From Sphingomonas changnyeongensis (GTDB lineage: Bacteria > Pseudomonadota > Alphaproteobacteria > Sphingomonadales > Sphingomonadaceae): a stretch of DNA of 64,000 nt. The stretch spans positions 1,558,501 through 1,622,500 of the forward strand of contig NZ_CP047895.1 in assembly GCF_009913435.1 (NCBI RefSeq), in the 5' to 3' direction. The notes under the pieces were generated by a model. That model was given only the letters and a program-made list of their open reading frames with translations, ran no database searches and had not been told where the DNA came from. The position numbers and the translations under genes were made by a program. Below are positions 60,386 to 64,000 of the stretch, piece after piece (the stretch's first letter is position 1; each line of letters starts with the position of its first letter).

Positions 60386-61632
60386 GCGCGGGTGCCCAGC
60401 TGCTTGTCCAGGCGGCCCTGCTGATCGCGGGGCCATGGCTGTTGTGGCGGCTGTTCGGGCTGGCGCGGATCGTGCCGCTTGCGGTGCTGCAGATCGTGAC
60501 CGGGGTGCTGCTCGGCCCGGCGATCCTCGGGCGGATCGCGCCGGGTGTGCAGGCGGCGATCTTCCCGCCCGGTTCGGCGGCGGCGATCGGCACGGTCGCG
60601 CAGATCGGCGTCGTCCTCTACGCCTTTGCAACGGGCATGCATCTCGACAGCCTGGTGCTCCGGCGCAGCCGCGGGCTGGCGCTGATCGCCGCCGGATCGT
60701 TCCTCGTCCCGCTCGCCGCCGGCTTTGCCCTTGCAGTGCCGCTGGCGCGGGTCTGGCCCGAAACGCTGCCGCCGGGCACGCCTTTCGGGCTTTATGCAGC
60801 CGCACTAGCGCTGCTGCTGTCGGTGACGGCCCTGCCGGTGCTGGCAGCTTTGCTCGACGAGCTTGGGCTGATCGGCACCGGCTTTGGTCAGCGCGCGCTG
60901 GGCCTCGCTGCGATCACCGATGCGGGCATGTGGCTGTGTGTCGCCGCGATCCTGCTGGTGGCCGGCGGGGCGGCGACGGTGGGATCGATCCTGTGGCTGC
61001 CCGCTTACGGCCTGCTGCTCTGGGCGGCCGGGCGCGGCCTGGCCTGGCTGGCCGGGCGGGGCGACATGGCGGCACCGCTGATCCTGGCGGCGGCGTTTGC
61101 CGCGCTGTCGGCCGCGCTGGCCGACATGATCGGGCTGGGTGCGGTCATCGGCGCGTTCGCGGCGGGCATGATCGTTCCCGCCCGGCTGCGCGCTGACATC
61201 CGCGCCCGCATCGAATGGCCGGCGCTGTTCCTGCTGATGCCGTTCTTCTTCATGGCAACCGGCCTGCGCATCACGGCGGACCTGCTGTCGCCAGCGCTGG
61301 TCGCGCTGGTACTGCTGCTGACCGGCGCGGCGGTGATCGCCAAGGTGGCCGGGGTCGCGCTGGCCGCGCGCATCGCCGGACTGACGCAGCGCGAGGGGCT
61401 GGCGCTTGGCGTCGCGCTCCAGACCAAGGGGCTGATGGAGGTGCTGGTCGCGACCATCCTTGTCGAACGCGGCGTGATCGGCGGGGCACTGTTTGCCCCG
61501 CTCGTGCTGATGGCGCTGGCCTGCACGCTGCTGACCGGCCCGCTGCTGCGTGTCCTCAGCCCGGCCACAGGCGCGAAGCCGCATCCACTCTGTCCTGAGG
61601 CCCCGCCATCGCCTTGCCCCCCGTCGCGCTGA
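60382..61632 (+). CDS. CPA2-type cation/proton antiporter
   Basis: 416 residues with about 12 transmembrane helices in the sodium/hydrogen exchanger (CPA2, KefB/NapA-like) pattern: LQIVTGVLLGPAILGRI near 35-50, the conserved VLYAFATGMHLD, LSVTALPVLAALLDELG and the ion-site region LAAITDAGMWLC near 175. There is no C-terminal TrkA-N domain. It is the last gene of the sugar run and overlaps the permease stop by 4 nt, so it is made with the starch enzymes and may balance pH or Na+ during sugar-proton uptake. Confidence 0.85.
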   Translation: MSAGAQLLVQAALLIAGPWLLWRLFGLARIVPLAVLQIVTGVLLGPAILGRIAPGVQAAIFPPGSAAAIGTVAQIGVVLYAFATGMHLDSLVLRRSRGLALIAAGSFLVPLAAGFALAVPLARVWPETLPPGTPFGLYAAALALLLSVTALPVLAALLDELGLIGTGFGQRALGLAAITDAGMWLCVAAILLVAGGAATVGSILWLPAYGLLLWAAGRGLAWLAGRGDMAAPLILAAAFAALSAALADMIGLGAVIGAFAAGMIVPARLRADIRARIEWPALFLLMPFFFMATGLRITADLLSPALVALVLLLTGAAVIAKVAGVALAARIAGLTQREGLALGVALQTKGLMEVLVATILVERGVIGGALFAPLVLMALACTLLTGPLLRVLSPATGAKPHPLCPEAPPSPCPPSR

Positions 61633-61740
61633 CCACAAGAACGTTCTTCGTCCGCGATCAGCGCTGGTCTTTCTGGGCTCCGGCCCCTTAACGACCGACG
61701 GGCTTGCATGTCTTGTCCGGCATGGGCCGGAAAGACGAAC

Positions 61741-61765
61741 AAAAAAACGCGCTACATAGCGGTTG
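61741..61765 (-). terminator. Weak terminator candidate after the response regulator gene
   Basis: On the minus strand a short CGCT/AGCG hairpin is followed by CG and seven T residues (plus strand A run 61741-61747), beginning a little past the response-regulator stop. The stem is only 4 bp, so confidence is low. Confidence 0.35.
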
Positions 61766-61776
61766 TTTGGCGCCGG

Positions 61777-62330
61777 TCAGCGCAGCTGGCGCTTTTCGAG
61801 TTTGCGGGCGAGGGTGCGGCGGTGCATGCCCAGCCGGCGTGCAGCCTCGGAGATGTTGAAGTCGGTCTCGACCAGCACCTGGTGGATATGTTCCCATTCC
61901 ACGGTCTTGATCGACGAATGGCGGCCATCGACCGGGGCATCGACATCGCCGCCCATGCGCGCGAACGCCGCCTCGATATCATCGGTGTTCGATGGCTTGG
62001 CGAGATAATGGTCGGCGCCCAGCTTGATCGCCTCGACCGCGGTGGCGATGCTGGCAAAGCCGGTCAGCACCACGATCCGCGCCTCGGGCAGGGCGTGGCG
62101 CAGCGTCTGCACGCAGGCCAGCCCCGATGCGCCGCCGGCGAGTTTCAGATCGACGACCGCATGGCTGGGCCGCGCGCCCGTGGCAAGCAGGGCCGCCAGC
62201 TGGTCATGCCCCGTCGCGGTCGCCACCTGATAGCCGCGGCGTTCGAACGAGCGGGCGAGGGTGCGCGCAAAGGCGGGATCGTCCTCGACGATCAGCAGCA
62301 GGGCGGCAGCAGCACGGGCGGCGCGCTCAT
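61777..62330 (-). CDS. RegA/ActR/PrrA-type response regulator (frameshifted here)
   Basis: ATG at 62330 overlaps the kinase stop (ATGA). The receiver domain has LLLIVEDD for the acidic pocket, the phosphorylated Asp in AVVDLKLAGG near 57, TGFASIATAV and the LAKP lysine. It is joined to a Fis-type HTH DNA-binding domain NISEAARRLGMHRRTLARKL at the C-terminus, the layout of RegA. The first codons are out of frame with the rest; one added C in the run 62316-62318 (G on the plus strand) gives 184 residues, the RegA length. It should control respiratory and redox genes with the kinase upstream. Confidence 0.87.
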
Positions 62331-63648
62331 CCGCCCGCCCTGTCCGGCACGCTCAGCGCCGCGATCGGCAGCCGGATCGTCACCCGCGCCCCGCCTTCGG
62401 GCAGGTTCGCGCCTTTGGCGGTGCCGCCCAGCTTGCGGACCACATTGACGAGCAGGAACAGCCCCAGCCCGGCCCCGGCCGCGCCTTGGTCGAGCGATAG
62501 GGCCGGCCAAAGCCATCGAGCAGATCGGCCGGAAAGCCCGGTCCCCGGTCGGTCACGCTCAGCACCAGCGCCGTGCCGTCCAGCGTCGCGTTGAGGCCGA
62601 CCCAGTCGGGCGACACCTCGGCGGCATTGTCGATCGCGGTGCCGATCACCTGGCGCAGCGCCGGATCGGACAGGATCGGCAGATCGGCGGCCAGATCGTC
62701 CGACAGCTCCAGCCGGCGCAGCCCGCGCACGCCCTGCCATTCATCGACAATACCGGCCAGAAAGGCGCGCAGCGTCGTGCGCTCGGTCGCCTCGCCGCGC
62801 GCCTCGCCGGCCGACATCAGGATGCCGCTGACGATGGTCTTGCAGCGCCGGATCGCGGCATCCATGTCGTCGATATCGTCCTCAAGCGCCGGCTGGCCCT
62901 GGATTTCGGGCATGGTCCGCCAGTCATTGACCAGCACCGACAGGGTGGCGAGCGGCGTCCCCAGTTCATGCGCCGCGCTCGAGGCAAGCAGCCCCATGCG
63001 GATGATGTGATCCTCCTCCGCCGCGCGCTGGCGGATCGCGGCCAGCGCGGCATCGCGTTCCCGAAGGTTGCGCGCGATGCGGGTCACGAACGCGACGAGC
63101 AGGATGACGATCAGGATGAAGCTGACGATGCTGCCCTGCAGATACAGGCCGAGCGGCTGGGCATCATAGGGCGGCGGCAGCGCAAGCGGCACCGGATCGA
63201 CCGCCAGCACGAACAGCGCGAACAGGCTGGCCCCGACCACCGCCCATGATGCGCCCGACGGCAGCAGCACCGCGCCGATCACCACCTGCAGCAGAAACAG
63301 CCAGACGAACGGATTGGCGAGGCCGCCGGTGAAATGCAGCTGCCAGGTCAGCGCGCCGACATCGAACAGCAAGGCGGCGAGCAGCGCCGGTTCCGACACC
63401 GACTGGCGGCGGCGCAGCGCCGGCAGGCTGACCAGATTGATCGCGACCAGCAGCAGGATCGTCCCGATCAGCGGCGCGAGCGGGAGGGGAATGCCCATCG
63501 GGCCGTGCACGACCAGGATCGTCGCCAGCTGCCCGCCGACCGCGAGCCAGCGCAGCTGGACCAGCAGCGCCATGTTGCGCAGCCCCGCATCGGGTGCAGG
63601 GTCCGGGGGTGCGGGGTCCGGGGTGGCCAGGTTCACCTGCGCCGCCAT
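62327..63648 (-). CDS. RegB/PrrB-type redox sensor histidine kinase (frameshifted near the end)
   Basis: The start at 63648 (MAAQVNLATP) gives 440 residues after adding one base to the C run 62473-62476. There are six transmembrane helices (about 30-190). The H-box SSAAHELGTPLATL near 226 and the cysteine in IRRCKTIVSGIL, which matches the redox-active Cys position of RegB, follow. The ATP-binding domain has DNAAEVSP, DRGPGFP and, after the shift, GLGLFLLVNVV. RegB senses the redox state of the quinone pool or respiratory electron flow. The gene overlaps the SURF1 gene end by 16 nt and the regulator start by 4 nt. Confidence 0.9.
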
Positions 63649-64000
63649 AGCAGAACCGCGCCCAGCCCGCATCCCGCCGCCAGCGCCAGCCAGGTCAGCG
63701 CGTAGACAAGGTGATTGTCGGCAAAGCGCACGACCGTCATCCCGCCGACCGGCAGGCCGCCGGGATTGGGCGCGGCATCGGCATCGATGAAATAGGGCGC
63801 GACCGGCCCCAGCCGTCGCCGGGTGGCGATGGCGGCGACATCGCGCGAATGCCAGCGGTCGCGCGCCGGATCATTGGCGCGCAGGAAGCCGCCGCCCGGC
63901 TCGCTCAGCCGCAACAGGCCGGTGACGGTGATCGGCCCCGCGCGATTGCCCGCGCGCCGCCGCGCCGGATCGCGCGCGCCGGCGGGCACGAAGCCGCGAT
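63633..64000 (-). CDS. SURF1 family cytochrome oxidase assembly protein (partial, 5' end outside window)
   Basis: The visible C-terminal part has the periplasmic beta domain ending (GLLRLSEPGGGFLRANDP, DRWHSRDVAAIA, VAPYFIDADAAPNPGGLPVGG) and the final transmembrane helix NHLVYALTWLALAAGCGLG followed by WRRR. These are the landmarks of SURF1 (Shy1), which helps insert heme a into cytochrome c oxidase subunit I. The signal and first helix lie beyond the window edge. Its stop overlaps the kinase start, which links oxidase assembly with redox sensing. Confidence 0.9.
   Translation of the reverse strand, partial: RGFVPAGARDPARRRAGNRAGPITVTGLLRLSEPGGGFLRANDPARDRWHSRDVAAIATRRRLGPVAPYFIDADAAPNPGGLPVGGMTVVRFADNHLVYALTWLALAAGCGLGAVLLWRRR

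Noticed and set aside
61637..61648. 12-bp palindrome AAGAACGTTCTT after the antiporter gene
   Set aside because: It lies just downstream of the last gene of the operon with no start codon nearby and no second copy seen. It is too short to support a function.
52043..62330. Calling the split amylase, GH97, halogenase, permease, kinase and regulator genes pseudogenes
   Set aside because: All shifts are single missing bases in G/C runs, both sides of every break are well conserved, and the overlaps between neighbouring genes are intact. A sequencing artefact is more likely.

Overview
The window is a GC-rich, gene-dense chromosomal segment of an alphaproteobacterium, almost certainly a member of the Sphingomonadales. 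Support comes from the content: a PhoK-type alkaline phosphatase that keeps the catalytic residues known from Sphingomonas, a zapE-mdh-sucD-sucA-sucB-lpd TCA block, a CIRCE-controlled groESL operon, a RegB/RegA-type redox sensor pair next to SURF1, and a TonB-receptor-centred maltose/starch locus carrying tryptophan-halogenase-like genes. There is no phage, plasmid, transposase or CRISPR array.

Layout. 0-9 kb: tRNA-Gly(CCC), a 33-residue secreted or membrane peptide gene, panB, a TPR protein with bamB, then phoK and a DsbD-type thiol-disulfide transporter pointing apart. 9-17 kb: amidohydrolase, 3-hydroxyisobutyrate-dehydrogenase-like gene, ftsH, tilS, small genes, an orphan MT-A70 methyltransferase and cpoB. 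17-21 kb: a compact divergent trio (FMN alpha-hydroxy-acid dehydrogenase, PLP enzyme, ATP-grasp ligase) of unknown product. 21-28 kb: LytTR regulator, an sdhB without sdhA beside it, a thioesterase, an ABC export system, zapE. 28-36 kb: mdh and the 2-oxoglutarate dehydrogenase operon. 36-44 kb: two membrane proteins, GNAT, sppA, groESL, an HTH gene behind a striking repeat array, der, an Hpt protein. 44.8-61.6 kb: maltose/starch utilization, made of a LacI regulator and MFS transporter on the minus strand, diverging from an eight-gene plus-strand run (TonB receptor, halogenase-like, alpha-amylase, alpha-glucosidase, GH97, second halogenase-like, FHS sugar permease, CPA2 antiporter). Every gene in that run after the second overlaps its predecessor by 1-4 nt. 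61.7-64 kb: response regulator, histidine kinase and the C-terminal part of SURF1.

Most unusual signals. (1) A palindrome, GTCAA-N7-TTGAC, occurs four times outside its main array, twice in intergenic DNA and twice inside genes. (2) Six tandem 23-24 bp units of TTGAC-N6-GTCAA stand in front of the HTH gene at 42127. The -35 and -10 hexamers of that gene fall exactly in the spacers of units 5 and 6, and the promoter predicts a leaderless mRNA. (3) Two copies of a 32-bp-stem hairpin element carry the loop in opposite orientations. (4) The 17-21 kb trio looks like an undescribed small biosynthetic or modification unit.

Data quality. Eleven genes contain 14 frameshifts. Each is repaired by adding one G or C to a short G/C run, and each repair gives a protein of normal family length. 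This points to systematic homopolymer undercalling rather than gene decay, so these genes are annotated as coding sequences spanning the shift.
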